A stretch of DNA of 64,000 nt, taken from UMGS2069 sp900557585 (GTDB taxonomy: Bacteria > Bacillota > Clostridia > Christensenellales > UBA1242). How positions within the stretch are numbered: the first letter of the stretch is position 1; every line of letters begins with the position of its first letter. The notes below the pieces were generated by a model. That model was not told the DNA's origin. It made no database searches and saw only the letters and a program-made list of their open reading frames with translations. Of the stretch, positions 1 to 8,764 are shown piece after piece. The translations under genes and the position numbers were made by a program. The DNA lies in assembly GCA_902476355.1 (NCBI GenBank), contig CABSCS010000004.1:1-64000 (forward strand), given 5' to 3'.

Positions 1-627
1 CGCATGTGCTTTCGTTGCAAACAGAACCTTGATTTTATTGGTGACAGATATTGTTTGAAATGTGGCGCAAAAATTTCTGGTGACTATGACTTTTGCATAG
101 AGTGCAAAAATGAAGAACACGAGTTTGACAGAGCAAGAAGTGTTCTTGTTTATAACGAGAAATCCGCTCCTGCAATTTTGAAGTTTAAATATGGTGGAAC
201 AAAGGCGTTTGCACTTCCACTTGCGCGTCTTCTTGCAAAGCGTTTTGAAACAGTTGACATTATTGCCGATGTTGTCACATTTGTTCCAATGCCAAAAGAG
301 CGTGAAAAGCAAAGGGGATACAATCAATCTTTTGAACTTTGCAAAGAGTTTTCGGCTTTAACCGATATTCCACTTGTTGAAAGTTTGCAAAGAATGAAAG
401 ATGCTCCGCGTCAAGCAACGCTTGGCAAGATTGAAAGAAGAAAAAATCTTGAAAACAGTTTCAAAGCAATAAACAAGCAAGATTTCAAAAATAAAGATGT
501 TCTTTTGATTGATGACGTTGTAACAACTGGTGCAACCGCAGATGAATGTTCAAAAACACTTTTAAAAGCGGGCGCCCGAAGTGTTTCGGTTTTGTCAATT
601 GCAAAAACTCCTTGCCTTGGAAACTGA
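1..627 (+). CDS. comF: ComF family phosphoribosyltransferase, 5' end cut by window
   Basis: ComF proteins take part in DNA uptake and are built of an N-terminal zinc finger and a type I phosphoribosyltransferase (PRTase) domain. Here the first visible residues carry Cys pairs (CFRC, CLKC, CIEC) that form the zinc finger. The PRPP-binding loop IDDVVTTGAT lies near residues 168-177 of 207, followed by the usual alternating helix-strand end. The frame is open to the left edge and family members have about 15-30 residues before the first Cys pair, so the true start is probably outside the window; the first ATG inside it is at 4. secA follows on the same strand about 100 bp later. Confidence 0.85.
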   Translation, partial: RMCFRCKQNLDFIGDRYCLKCGAKISGDYDFCIECKNEEHEFDRARSVLVYNEKSAPAILKFKYGGTKAFALPLARLLAKRFETVDIIADVVTFVPMPKEREKQRGYNQSFELCKEFSALTDIPLVESLQRMKDAPRQATLGKIERRKNLENSFKAINKQDFKNKDVLLIDDVVTTGATADECSKTLLKAGARSVSVLSIAKTPCLGN

Positions 628-729
628 AACGGCAAAAATTGACATAAAAAAGCAAAGAAAAGTTTTGAAGTTTTTCATTTGTCTTTACTTTTGATATTAT
701 TTATTATATATTGTTATAGAGGTATTTAT

Positions 730-3399
730 ATGGGACTTTTTAGTTATTTCGCTAATTTTGATAATAATAGAAGTTTGAAAAAACTTGAAAAAATCGCCGC
801 AAAGGTTGAGGCTCTTGATGAAAAATATTCAGCCATGACCGATGATGAGCTTAAAAATCAAACAGCAGTGTTGAAAGAGCGCCTTGCAAATGGTGAAACT
901 CTTGACGACATTTTGCCAGATGCATATGCAGTTGTTCGTGAAGCATCGTTCAGAGTTTTGAAAATGAAACATTTCCACGTTCAAATTATTGGTGGAATTG
1001 TGCTTCACCAAGGTCGTATTGCTGAAATGAAAACTGGTGAAGGAAAAACTTTGGTTTCAACTTTGCCAGCATATTTGAATGCGCTTTCTGGAAAACCTGT
1101 TCACATTGTAACAGTAAACGAATATCTTGCAAAGCGTGACGCAGAGTGGATGGGAAAAATCCACCGATTCCTTGGTCTTAAAGTAGGGGTTGTATATTCA
1201 AACCAAGACTTGAAAGAGAAAAAGGCTGCTTATGATGCCGACATCACCTATGGAACAAACAGTGAGTTTGGCTTTGACTATCTTCGTGATAACATGGCAC
1301 TTTCTCGCGACCAAATGATGATGCGTGGTCTTGAATTTGCGGTTGTCGACGAGGTTGATAGCATTTTGATTGATGAGGCAAGAACACCTCTCATTTTGTC
1401 TGGCCCTGCTGGGGATAGTTGCGAAAACTATGAAACCGCATGTCGCTTTGCAAAAACCTTGAAAAAAGATGATGTTTTGATTGATGAAAAGAAAAAGACA
1501 ATCCACCTTACAGAATCCGGAATTGCAAAAGCCGAAAGATTTTATGGTCTTGAAAATTTGAGTGATGTTGCAAACACCGAAACAAACCACGACATTAACA
1601 ATGCCATTCGTGCAAGATTCATGATGAAAAAAGACAATGACTATATCGTTGTGAATGGCGAGGTTTTGATTGTTGATGAGTTCACAGGACGTGTAATGAT
1701 TGGTCGTCGCTATTCAGACGGACTTCACCAAGCAATCGAAGCAAAAGAGGGCGTGAAAATCAATGCAGAAAACAAAACTCTTGCAACCGTAACTCTTCAA
1801 AACTTCTTTAAAATGTATAACAAAATCAGTGGTATGACCGGAACTGCGAAAACCGAAGAAGCCGAATTTCGTGACATTTATGGACTTGATGTTGTAACAA
1901 TTCCAACAAACAGCCCAGTTCAAAGAATTGATAAACCAGACAGTTTCTATTTCTCTCACGATGCAAAAATCCGTGCAATTTGTGCCGACATTCAAGATTG
2001 TTATGAAAGGAAACAACCAGTTTTGGTTGGTACAATCACTGTTGAGAAGTCCGAAGAACTTTCAAAACAACTTCGCAAACTTAAAATTCCACACAATGTG
2101 CTCAACGCAAAGAACCACCAACGCGAGGCTGAAATTGTTGCACAGGCTGGTCGTCTTGGTGCCGTTACAATTGCAACCAACATGGCTGGTCGTGGAACCG
2201 ATATCACACTTGGCGGAAACGCAGAGTTCAAGGCAAAACAAGAAATGAAAAAACTTGGTTTTGATGATGAACTCATTGAACTTGCTTCTTCATATTTCGC
2301 TGTTGAAAAAGAAGAAGAGAAGCAAGCAAGAAAAACTTTCCAAGACTTGCTTGAAAAATATGGCGCAGAAGTTAAAGAGGAAAAGAAACTTGTAAAAGAA
2401 CTTGGCGGTCTCAAAATCATTGGCACCGAGCGTCATGAGTCACGTCGAATTGACAACCAGTTGCGTGGTCGTTCTGGTCGTCAAGGTGACCCAGGAATTT
2501 CAATTTTCTATATTTCTGCTGACGATGACCTTGCAAGAGTTTTCGGCTCAGACAGGCTTAAAAGAATGGCAGAAATACTTAAACTTGATGAAGACACTTC
2601 AATCAACTGGAAGTTCTTTTCAAGAAGTGTTGAAACCGCTCAAAAACGCGTTGAGGCAAGAAACTTCTCAATCAGAAAACAAGTTGTTGAATATGACAAC
2701 GTTTTGAATCGTCAACGTGAAGAGGTATATAAAGAAAGAAACCGCATTCTTGATGGTGAAGATGTTCACGGCAAGATTCTTGAAATGATTCATGAAGTTG
2801 TAAACAATGCTGTTTTGGAATATGACAACGACAAACAACCAGACGAGGTTGACATTGAAGCATTCAACAATGAACTTGAAAATCGTTTGCTTGAAAAAGG
2901 AACAAATTTCATTTCAGAAGAGGTTTTGAACCGCTATTCAACTCGTGAACTTGCCGAAGAAATCTATTCGCTTGCTGCCGAACGCTATGAAAAGAAAAAG
3001 GAAGAAACCGAGGCAGACGGCATCGAATTTGGCAGGGTTGAACGTGACATTTTGCTTCGTTGCATGGACAGAAAATGGATTGACCATATCGACGACATGG
3101 ATGTTCTTCGTCAAGGTGTTGGTCTTCGTGCATATGGAAACAAAAACCCAATCACTGTATATCAACAAGAAGGCTATGACATGTTTGAAAACATGATTGC
3201 TTCAATGCGAATGGACACTGCAAATATCATGATGGGCATCAAAATTATCAATGGAAGCAAGCCTCAACCAGCAAAGAAAAATCCAGCCCAAAACCTTCGC
3301 CCACAAGGCACGGTTGTAAACAAAACCAAGCAAATTGGAAGAAATGATCCATGTCCATGTGGCTCAGGGAAAAAGTATAAAAACTGTTGTGGTAAGTAG
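730..3399 (+). CDS. secA: Preprotein translocase ATPase SecA
   Basis: This is the motor ATPase that pushes unfolded secretory proteins through SecYEG at the membrane. Visible marks are the Walker A loop MKTGEGKT near residue 105, the DEAD-like segment VVDEVDSILIDEART, the helicase motif NMAGRGTDI, the RGRSGRQGDPG motif, and a C-terminal SEC-C zinc knuckle CPCGSGKKYKNCC. The frame extends 17 codons upstream, but the ATG at 730 is preceded by AGAGGT at suitable spacing and begins the canonical N-terminus (MGLFSYFANFDNNR), so I use it; the product is 889 aa, a normal SecA size. In many Bacillota secA is followed by prfB; here it is followed by a long hairpin and a non-coding stretch. Confidence 0.97.
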   Translation: MGLFSYFANFDNNRSLKKLEKIAAKVEALDEKYSAMTDDELKNQTAVLKERLANGETLDDILPDAYAVVREASFRVLKMKHFHVQIIGGIVLHQGRIAEMKTGEGKTLVSTLPAYLNALSGKPVHIVTVNEYLAKRDAEWMGKIHRFLGLKVGVVYSNQDLKEKKAAYDADITYGTNSEFGFDYLRDNMALSRDQMMMRGLEFAVVDEVDSILIDEARTPLILSGPAGDSCENYETACRFAKTLKKDDVLIDEKKKTIHLTESGIAKAERFYGLENLSDVANTETNHDINNAIRARFMMKKDNDYIVVNGEVLIVDEFTGRVMIGRRYSDGLHQAIEAKEGVKINAENKTLATVTLQNFFKMYNKISGMTGTAKTEEAEFRDIYGLDVVTIPTNSPVQRIDKPDSFYFSHDAKIRAICADIQDCYERKQPVLVGTITVEKSEELSKQLRKLKIPHNVLNAKNHQREAEIVAQAGRLGAVTIATNMAGRGTDITLGGNAEFKAKQEMKKLGFDDELIELASSYFAVEKEEEKQARKTFQDLLEKYGAEVKEEKKLVKELGGLKIIGTERHESRRIDNQLRGRSGRQGDPGISIFYISADDDLARVFGSDRLKRMAEILKLDEDTSINWKFFSRSVETAQKRVEARNFSIRKQVVEYDNVLNRQREEVYKERNRILDGEDVHGKILEMIHEVVNNAVLEYDNDKQPDEVDIEAFNNELENRLLEKGTNFISEEVLNRYSTRELAEEIYSLAAERYEKKKEETEADGIEFGRVERDILLRCMDRKWIDHIDDMDVLRQGVGLRAYGNKNPITVYQQEGYDMFENMIASMRMDTANIMMGIKIINGSKPQPAKKNPAQNLRPQGTVVNKTKQIGRNDPCPCGSGKKYKNCCGK

Positions 3400-3456
3400 T
3401 TCCGCCTCTCTCCGAGCCGGCGGGACTATGAACCGCACCTTTATTCATCTTTTCGG

Positions 3457-3524
3457 ATAAAAACCCCAAACAAGAACCCGATGTAACGCAAGATACAATC
3501 GGGAACCCTGTTTGGGGTTTTTAT
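3457..3524 (+). terminator. Long perfect hairpin after secA
   Basis: A 16-bp perfect stem (3457-3472 with 3509-3524) encloses a second 6-bp stem (CCCGAT 3477-3482 with ATCGGG 3498-3503). The outer stem ends in A/T runs on both sides, so it could act as an intrinsic terminator in either direction, although it is longer and more elaborate than the other terminators in this window. Confidence 0.6.
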
Positions 3525-3900
3525 CTCGAAAATATAAACAAATCTGCTACTTGATTACACGGAATTGATAAAGTAAGTATAGATTTAAAGTTTTTATTTG
3601 TTGTTTGTAATTATCAAACTACCTTATCACTAATCACTATTCACTTTTCACTAATTTTTCGCTTTGCCCTTGATCACATTTTCAAAATGATAAATAGATT
3701 ATAAATAGTGATTCTACGAGCCGGCGGGTCGTCAAAACATTTCTTCATTTATAACAAGTTAGGAAATGGGAAGACCTTCTTGCATGTGTGAAGTTAAAAG
3801 CATACGATAAGAATGTCAATTTTTAAAGATTTATTAAAGATGAAATATCAATAAATGTTGGTTGATTTTTTAATTATGAAATTCGAAAAATGATAAAAAT
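3525..3900. other. Gene-free stretch with small repeats
   Basis: I see no credible ORF. The stretch holds a run of TCACT units near 3626-3652, an inverted pair ATCACTAT (3633-3640) and ATAGTGAT (3705-3712), and a second copy of the GC-rich 12-mer CGAGCCGGCGGG (3717-3728; first copy 3413-3424). Read on the minus strand both 12-mers sit in contexts resembling the 3' end of a tRNA, so they may be tRNA scraps, but this is weak. Confidence 0.35.
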
Positions 3901-3924
3901 AAAAGGCACTTGAAAGTGCCTTTT
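3901..3924 (-). terminator. Terminator of the sufCB operon
   Basis: There is an 11-bp perfect stem (3901-3911 with 3914-3924) with a 2-nt gap between the arms. On the minus strand it ends in a T-rich tail and lies just past the stop codon of the SufB-like gene. Confidence 0.85.
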
Positions 3925-3933
3925 TGTTTGGGT

Positions 3934-4860
3934 TTATTTTAAAAATCCTTTTATGATTTGTGCTTGTGCTTCTTCTTCTGAAAGCCCAAGAGTTTGAAGT
4001 TTAACAAGTTGGTCGCCTGCAATTTTTCCGATTGCTGCTTCGTGAATAAGTGTTGCGTTAATGTTCTCGGCTGTGATTTTTGGCTCGCTTATAATTTGTG
4101 CTTTGTCAAGAATGATTCCGTCGCATTCAACATGTCCGAAACACTCATTTCTGCCGTGAAGATTTGAAACAAATTTTTGACGAGAAGAGTCTTTTGCAAC
4201 GCTTCGGCTTATCACTTCAACATGCGAGTTTTTGCCTTTCAAAACCACATTAAAGTTGGATATTGCTTTTTGTTTTTCACTTGTCAAAATCTTTTCTTTA
4301 ATCACAAGTTTTGTGTTATCTTCAAGAATTGCATTGGTTTTTCTGTTTGAATATGAAACTCCGCCAAGTTGAATGGTTTCCATTTCAAACTCGCTTCCAT
4401 TTTTCATGAAAACTTCGGTTGTTGGGTTCAAAACTTTGTCGCCCGCGCCGTTTCCAATTCCAAGATGTTTTTCAATATATTTAACTTTGCAATCTTCTTC
4501 AAGGTGAAAGGTGTGAATTCCGTCATGTTGACTTTTTTGGCTTGTGTCGTTGTGGATTCCGCAACCGGCAACAATCAAAACATCTGAGCCTTTGCCAATA
4601 TAAAAATCGTTGTAAACAAGGTCTGAAAGGTTTCCAACAGTGATGATAACGGGAATGTGAACACTTTTGTTTTTAACACCGGGTTTAACAATAATGTCAA
4701 TTCCGCTTTTGTCGGTTTTGCTTATAATTTCAATGTCTGAATCTGAATTTCTTGCAATGCTTTGACCATTTTTTCTAATGTTGAAACTGCCTTGCGGAAT
4801 GCCATGCATGTCTGCAATTTGCTCTAAAAGGGAACTATCGGTTTGGTTGATTTTATCCAT
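3934..4860 (-). CDS. sufB: SufB/SufD-family Fe-S cluster scaffold (minimal SUF type)
   Basis: This is a beta-helix scaffold that, with the SufC ATPase, builds iron-sulfur clusters in the cytoplasm. At 308 aa it is much shorter than E. coli SufB and resembles the single SufB/D protein of minimal SufBC systems found in clostridia and archaea. The C-terminal half shows the family pattern (residues around ISEPKITAENINATLIHEAAI and the end motif LGLSEEEAQAQII). The frame also opens from a TTG at 4875, but the ATG at 4860 has GGAGG 8 nt upstream and overlaps the sufC stop by 8 nt, typical of translational coupling, so I prefer it. No sufS, sufU or sufD is adjacent; iscS and iscU lie 10 kb away. Confidence 0.85.
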   Translation of the reverse strand: MDKINQTDSSLLEQIADMHGIPQGSFNIRKNGQSIARNSDSDIEIISKTDKSGIDIIVKPGVKNKSVHIPVIITVGNLSDLVYNDFYIGKGSDVLIVAGCGIHNDTSQKSQHDGIHTFHLEEDCKVKYIEKHLGIGNGAGDKVLNPTTEVFMKNGSEFEMETIQLGGVSYSNRKTNAILEDNTKLVIKEKILTSEKQKAISNFNVVLKGKNSHVEVISRSVAKDSSRQKFVSNLHGRNECFGHVECDGIILDKAQIISEPKITAENINATLIHEAAIGKIAGDQLVKLQTLGLSEEEAQAQIIKGFLK

Positions 4861-5575
4861 TGATGAGCCCTCCAAGTTTGTTGCATTGTGGTTTGTTTAA
4901 ATTTTCAAGCATCTCTTTTTTCTCGCCCAAAATTGCATCGTGTGAATTGTTCAAAAGAAGGATATAGTCGGCATTGTCAAGCAACTTTTTCTGGTGGCTT
5001 ACAATGATGACTGTTTTGTTTTTCAATTCTTTGAAAATGTTTACAAGTCCGTCAAAACTCCAAAGGTCAATTCCTGCTTCAGGTTCGTCAAACAAAAGAA
5101 TGTCGCCACCCTTCGCAAGTGCAATTGCAAGTTCAATTCTTTTGAGTTCGCCCCCAGACAAGCGGTCGTCAAGTTCGCGGTCGATATAATCTTTTGCGCA
5201 AAGACCAACTTTTGCGAGATATTCGCATGCGTCTGAAAGTTTTCCTTGTTTTTTGATTGCAAGATTCAAAAGGTCTTGAACAGTGAGCCCTTTAAAACGA
5301 ACTGGTTGTTGAAATGCAATTGTAAGCCCCTCGTTTGCTCTTTCAGAAATTGAAAGGGAAGTGATGTCTTTTCCGTTTGCATAAATTTTTCCAGATGTTG
5401 GAGAAATGATGCCCATGATAAGTTTTATAAGTGTGCTTTTTCCGCTTCCGTTGTGTCCAGTGATAACTGTAACTTTGTTTTTGGGAAATTCAAGATTAAG
5501 ATTTTTTAAAATATATTTTTCTTTTCCTGTTTCTTTGTCTGAAACTTTATATGATATGTTTTCAAGTTTAATCAT
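4853..5575 (-). CDS. sufC: Fe-S assembly ATPase SufC
   Basis: This is the ABC-type ATPase of the SUF iron-sulfur cluster machinery. The 240-aa product has Walker A GHNGSGKST (residues 40-48), the signature LSGGE (139-143), Walker B ILLFDEPEAGID (159-170) and a SH switch near residue 195. The wording DEPEAGIDLWS is characteristic of SufC rather than of transport ATPases. The ATG at 5575 has AAGGAG upstream. A promoter on the minus strand (TAGACA-N18-TATAAT, about 5622-5593) sits directly ahead. It is followed without a gap by the sufB-like gene, giving a two-gene operon. Confidence 0.93.
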   Translation of the reverse strand: MIKLENISYKVSDKETGKEKYILKNLNLEFPKNKVTVITGHNGSGKSTLIKLIMGIISPTSGKIYANGKDITSLSISERANEGLTIAFQQPVRFKGLTVQDLLNLAIKKQGKLSDACEYLAKVGLCAKDYIDRELDDRLSGGELKRIELAIALAKGGDILLFDEPEAGIDLWSFDGLVNIFKELKNKTVIIVSHQKKLLDNADYILLLNNSHDAILGEKKEMLENLNKPQCNKLGGLING

Positions 5576-5592
5576 GTTTGCTCCTTGGTCAT

Positions 5593-5622
5593 ATTATACA
5601 CTACAACAAAAATGATTGTCTA
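5593..5622 (-). promoter_or_regulatory. Sigma-A promoter of sufCB
   Basis: On the minus strand the -35 TAGACA (5622-5617) and -10 TATAAT (5598-5593) are spaced by 18 nt. The predicted start near 5586 leaves a short leader with AAGGAG before the sufC ATG. Confidence 0.65.
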
Positions 5623-5663
5623 TAAATTATGAAAATTTTCATTTATGTTGGCAAAATTACAAA

Positions 5664-5749
5664 CAAAAAAGGCTTGGAAAACCCAAACCTTTTGCAAATT
5701 CATCTTTTGTATATACTTTTATTATACCACAAAAAGCCTATTTCGTCAA
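5664..5749 (-). ncRNA. Promoter-terminator unit 1 (putative about 50-nt RNA)
   Basis: On the minus strand a consensus promoter (TTGACG 5749-5744, 17-nt spacer, TATAAT 5726-5721) is followed within about 25 nt by a terminator hairpin (5691-5683 with 5677-5669, one G-U pair) and a T run. The predicted transcript would run from about 5714 to 5664. It contains an ATG but no ribosome site and no complete ORF before the terminator. Confidence 0.55.
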
Positions 5750-5791
5750 TATGCATTTTTCAAAAAAATTGCAAAAAAATGAAAAAGTGCA

Positions 5792-5877
5792 TAAAAAAAG
5801 AGCAAACACCACATTTTGATGCCGGCTCTTTCATTTGTATATATTTTCATTATATCATGAAAACGCCATTTTGTCAA
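5792..5877 (-). ncRNA. Promoter-terminator unit 2 (putative about 50-nt RNA)
   Basis: On the minus strand TTGACA (5877-5872), a 17-nt spacer and TATAAT (5854-5849) are followed by a hairpin with a 7-bp stem (5831-5825 with 5803-5797), a partly paired inner loop and a run of Ts. The promoter and the first transcribed bases closely resemble unit 1, so the two are probably duplicates. Confidence 0.55.
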
Positions 5878-5889
5878 TACGGAAAATTT

Positions 5890-6010
5890 GAAAAAAATGA
5901 CCGTGCTAAGTGACGGTCGTGCTTATAAACAAAAGTTATAAGCCTTACACAAAAATTGTGCAGTTCATTGAGAACAATTTTATTATATGACAACTTTGTA
6001 TATTTTTCAA
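5890..6010 (-). ncRNA. Promoter-terminator unit 3 (putative about 85-nt structured RNA)
   Basis: On the minus strand TTGAAA (6010-6005), a 17-nt spacer and TATAAT (5987-5982) predict a start near 5975. The transcript would fold into four stems in a row: GUUC/GAAC (5975-5972, 5966-5963), CACAA/UUGUG (5960-5956, 5952-5948), an 8-bp stem (5943-5936 with 5928-5921), and a terminator GACCGU/ACGGUC (5918-5913 with 5904-5899) followed by seven Us. I do not recognise it as a known RNA family. Confidence 0.6.
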
Positions 6011-6070
6011 TATGTTGCAAAATCTGAAAAACAAAGTTGACAATTTTTATTAAGAAATTTTGCAAATAAA

Positions 6071-6100
6071 AAAGAGCAAAATATCAAGATTTTGCTCTTT
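6071..6100 (-). terminator. Terminator of the 6.1-7.9 kb gene
   Basis: A 12-bp perfect stem (6071-6082 with 6089-6100) and flanking A/T runs lie just beyond the stop of the minus-strand gene. Confidence 0.85.
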
Positions 6101-6111
6101 TTTATGGCTAG

Positions 6112-6984
6112 TTATGCTTGAACTTCTTCATATACAGAAGATTCATTCAATTTATAATATGTAAGTTTATTTTGTGCTACATCGAAAATTGCAATGTTAT
6201 ATTTTGTTGTGTCATTGAATTCAAGTAGTACACAATTTTGTGAAGATGTGAAACCAGTTTTTGCACTGTTTAAAGTGTTGAGTGACATGAAAATGTCAAC
6301 ATTTGGTTTATAAGATTCAGAGAATGTGTCTTTTCTTGTTTTAATGATTGCACAAGTTTTTTCTGCTGAAACAGAAAGGAATGTTGAAGATTGATATCCA
6401 GAGCCAAATGCATCAGGGTTGAAGAAGAATATAAGTTCTGCTGGAATTGTTGAGTCAATATCAATAAGTCCAAGTTCTTCAAGGTGTTTACGTTTTCCTG
6501 CAACAGTGTCTGTTGGGTTTCTTGGATGTCCTTTATAGTAATAAACATAATTCTCGCCATAATATGCTTGGATTGCTTTTACATAGTTATCAAAGAGTTC
6601 TGCTTGTTCGGTTTGTGTCCAAGTTCCAAGAATAACCATAACTTCTTTGTTTTCTTCTTTTGCTTTATCAAACATAGTGTCGCTGAATTTGTAAAGTGAT
6701 TTCAAATCTTCTTTTTTGAACCAAAGATCTTTTGTCATTTCATTGATTTCTTCATCAGTTTTACCTGCATTTTTGTTGTCAACTTTTGGATCAATTTTAA
6801 CCAAGAGAGTTTTCAAATCTTTAACTTGAATTGCTGTTCCAATTGTTGGTGCAACAAGGTTGTCATATACAGTTTTGCCAGTTTCTGTGTCAAGAACGAA
6901 AGTTCCAAGTGTTCCAGATGCTCTTGTAAGCCACCAGTCAACATTTGACTCTTCATTTGCCATTACAAAAGCATATTCTCTCAA
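6112..6984 (-). CDS. C-terminal part of a gene split by an in-frame stop
   Basis: I do not recognise the family. The largest open piece starts at a TTG (6984) with no ribosome site. Reading upstream in the same frame gives 20 sensible codons and then the TAA (7047-7045) that ends the preceding ORF, so this is the second half of the gene that begins at 7893. The 290-aa piece is soluble-looking, with conserved-style aromatic stretches and a Ser/Thr-rich middle, and shows no membrane segment. Whether it is translated on its own is doubtful. Confidence 0.55.
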   Translation of the reverse strand: MREYAFVMANEESNVDWWLTRASGTLGTFVLDTETGKTVYDNLVAPTIGTAIQVKDLKTLLVKIDPKVDNKNAGKTDEEINEMTKDLWFKKEDLKSLYKFSDTMFDKAKEENKEVMVILGTWTQTEQAELFDNYVKAIQAYYGENYVYYYKGHPRNPTDTVAGKRKHLEELGLIDIDSTIPAELIFFFNPDAFGSGYQSSTFLSVSAEKTCAIIKTRKDTFSESYKPNVDIFMSLNTLNSAKTGFTSSQNCVLLEFNDTTKYNIAIFDVAQNKLTYYKLNESSVYEEVQA

Positions 6985-7044
6985 ATTGTCTGCTGAAATA
7001 GAGAAGCCAACGCTTGTCTTTTTATAAGTTTTGCGTTTTGCAAT

Positions 7045-7893
7045 TTACTTTTTAAGAGTTTCATATTTTTTGACCATATTTGCATATTCGGTTTCATAGT
7101 TTGCATTGTTCAAATGTTTGTTGAAATAGTTGAATGATGCAGTTCCGTCTGAAAGGAATGTGATGTGATAGTTATCAGGACTAATTCCATTTGCGATGGT
7201 TGCTTGAAGTGCTCCAAATGCAAAATAGTCATTATAATAGAAATTGAATTTTGAGTTTTTATTCATTGAATAAAGTTCTTTAACATAGGCGCTTGTTTTT
7301 TTATACATTGTGTTTTCGCCACTGTTAAGAAGTTCGCTTGTTGATGCAACAGGCATTGGGTAAACATTTTCAGGAAGTTTTGACCAGTCCCAAGCACCGC
7401 TTCTTTTGAACCATACAAATGTTGGAATTTGACCTTTATTTGTAATGTCTTCAAGAGAAAGAGTGAACAATGTTACAGGCATTGTTGCTGTGATTGGTGC
7501 AATATTGTATTCGTTTGTAAATACTTTTACTTCAACTTTTTTGCTTGTTTTGTAGATTCCCTTTTTAATGTCAACTTTTACAGTTAACTTTCCGTAATAA
7601 ACAGGAATTGTCATTTGACCTTTAACAATTTCATCATATTGTGTAAGGGTTGATTTTCTTACAATGTCATTTCCATGCTTAACGGTGATAACAACTTCGT
7701 CAACTGGTTTAGATGTGTCCCAATTAACAACTATTGATTGAGTTTGCTCAACTTGATTTGCAGAAATTTTAAGATCAACTTTTAATGCGATTGCGTAAAC
7801 AAGAACAAACACAATAAGTCCAACAATCAGCAGACTGCCAACAATTGTAAGTGGAAGCCAAACTGACTTTGGAATTTTTTTATTTTCTTTCAT
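7045..7893 (-). CDS. Membrane-anchored protein of unknown function, cut short by a TAA
   Basis: The product has a short basic N-terminus, one strong transmembrane helix (about residues 13-36) and then an extracytoplasmic beta-rich region (residues 40-130, rich in alternating Val/Lys) that looks like an Ig-like or periplasmic domain. The ATG at 7893 is preceded by a GGAGGAAAAAA-type ribosome site. The stop TAA at 7047-7045 is likely a C-to-T change of a CAA codon, because the frame continues for another 310 codons through 6112 with similar composition. The intact protein would be about 593 aa. Function unknown. Confidence 0.6.
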   Translation of the reverse strand: MKENKKIPKSVWLPLTIVGSLLIVGLIVFVLVYAIALKVDLKISANQVEQTQSIVVNWDTSKPVDEVVITVKHGNDIVRKSTLTQYDEIVKGQMTIPVYYGKLTVKVDIKKGIYKTSKKVEVKVFTNEYNIAPITATMPVTLFTLSLEDITNKGQIPTFVWFKRSGAWDWSKLPENVYPMPVASTSELLNSGENTMYKKTSAYVKELYSMNKNSKFNFYYNDYFAFGALQATIANGISPDNYHITFLSDGTASFNYFNKHLNNANYETEYANMVKKYETLKK

Positions 7894-7987
7894 TTTTTCC
7901 TCCTAAATAGATAATGATTAAAGTATAACTATTTTTAGAGGTGGTCGTCAACTTTATTAGCAATTTTTGTAATTTTTTAATAGACTT

Positions 7988-8764
7988 TTATCCAAGAACA
8001 ACATCAAGAATCATCATAAGCAAAAAGCCAACAATAAAACCCCATGTTCCGGCGTGTGAGTTTTGGCTTTCTTTTGCGTCTGGAATCAGGTCTTCAACCG
8101 AAACGAAAATCATTGAGCCGGCAGAAAATGCTAAAAACCATGGCAACAAAACTTTGATTTGTGATACAAGCAAAACGCTTATAAATGCAAAAACTGGTTC
8201 AACAACGCCACTGAGCATGCCGAACAAAAATGCTTTGTTTTTGTTTTGTGTGTGTTTATAAACGGGAAGAGCAACTGCAAGACCCTCTGGAATGTTTTGA
8301 ATTGCAATTCCAATCGCAAGTCCAATTGCACCGGCAATTGCAATGTCTCCGCCCGAGTGCAGTGCCGAACCAAGTGCAAAACCAACAGCCATGCCTTCGG
8401 GAATGTTGTGAAGAGTGAAGGCAATAACAAACCTGTGAAGTTTTAAACTCTCTTCGCTTTTTTGTTGTTTTTTGTTTATGAAAAAAATGACAATATCAAT
8501 AAGTAAAATCAAAAAACACCCAGCCAAAATGCCAACGCTTGCTGGGATAAAATTAAGTTTTCCAAGGTTTTCTGAAAATGAAATTGATGGTAAAATCAAA
8601 CTCCAAACCGATGCCGCAATCATGATTCCTGCCGAAAAGCCGTTGATGATGCAGTTCAGTTTTTTGCTGATTTCTTTTTTCATCACAAAGATTAAAAGTG
8701 AGCCAATTGTGGTTGCAACAAAAATGACAAGGCAACCAAAAATTATCATGAGTGTTTTGTTCAT
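7988..8764 (-). CDS. ZIP family metal transporter
   Basis: ZIP proteins import divalent metals such as zinc, iron or manganese into the cytoplasm. The 258-aa product is almost entirely hydrophobic, with about eight membrane segments. The diagnostic metal-binding helices are present as HNIPEGMAVGFALG (about residue 119) and QNIPEGLAVALP (about residue 154), as in the ZupT/GufA-like branch. The variable loop is short and Lys/Ser-rich, without a His cluster. The ATG at 8764 follows an AAGGAG site. It is a single gene facing leftwards. Confidence 0.9.
   Translation of the reverse strand: MNKTLMIIFGCLVIFVATTIGSLLIFVMKKEISKKLNCIINGFSAGIMIAASVWSLILPSISFSENLGKLNFIPASVGILAGCFLILLIDIVIFFINKKQQKSEESLKLHRFVIAFTLHNIPEGMAVGFALGSALHSGGDIAIAGAIGLAIGIAIQNIPEGLAVALPVYKHTQNKNKAFLFGMLSGVVEPVFAFISVLLVSQIKVLLPWFLAFSAGSMIFVSVEDLIPDAKESQNSHAGTWGFIVGFLLMMILDVVLG

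Noticed and set aside
411..635. Minus-strand ORFs inside comF, secA and other large genes
   Set aside because: They mirror the codon pattern of the real genes, have no ribosome sites and encode low-complexity Phe/Cys-rich chains.
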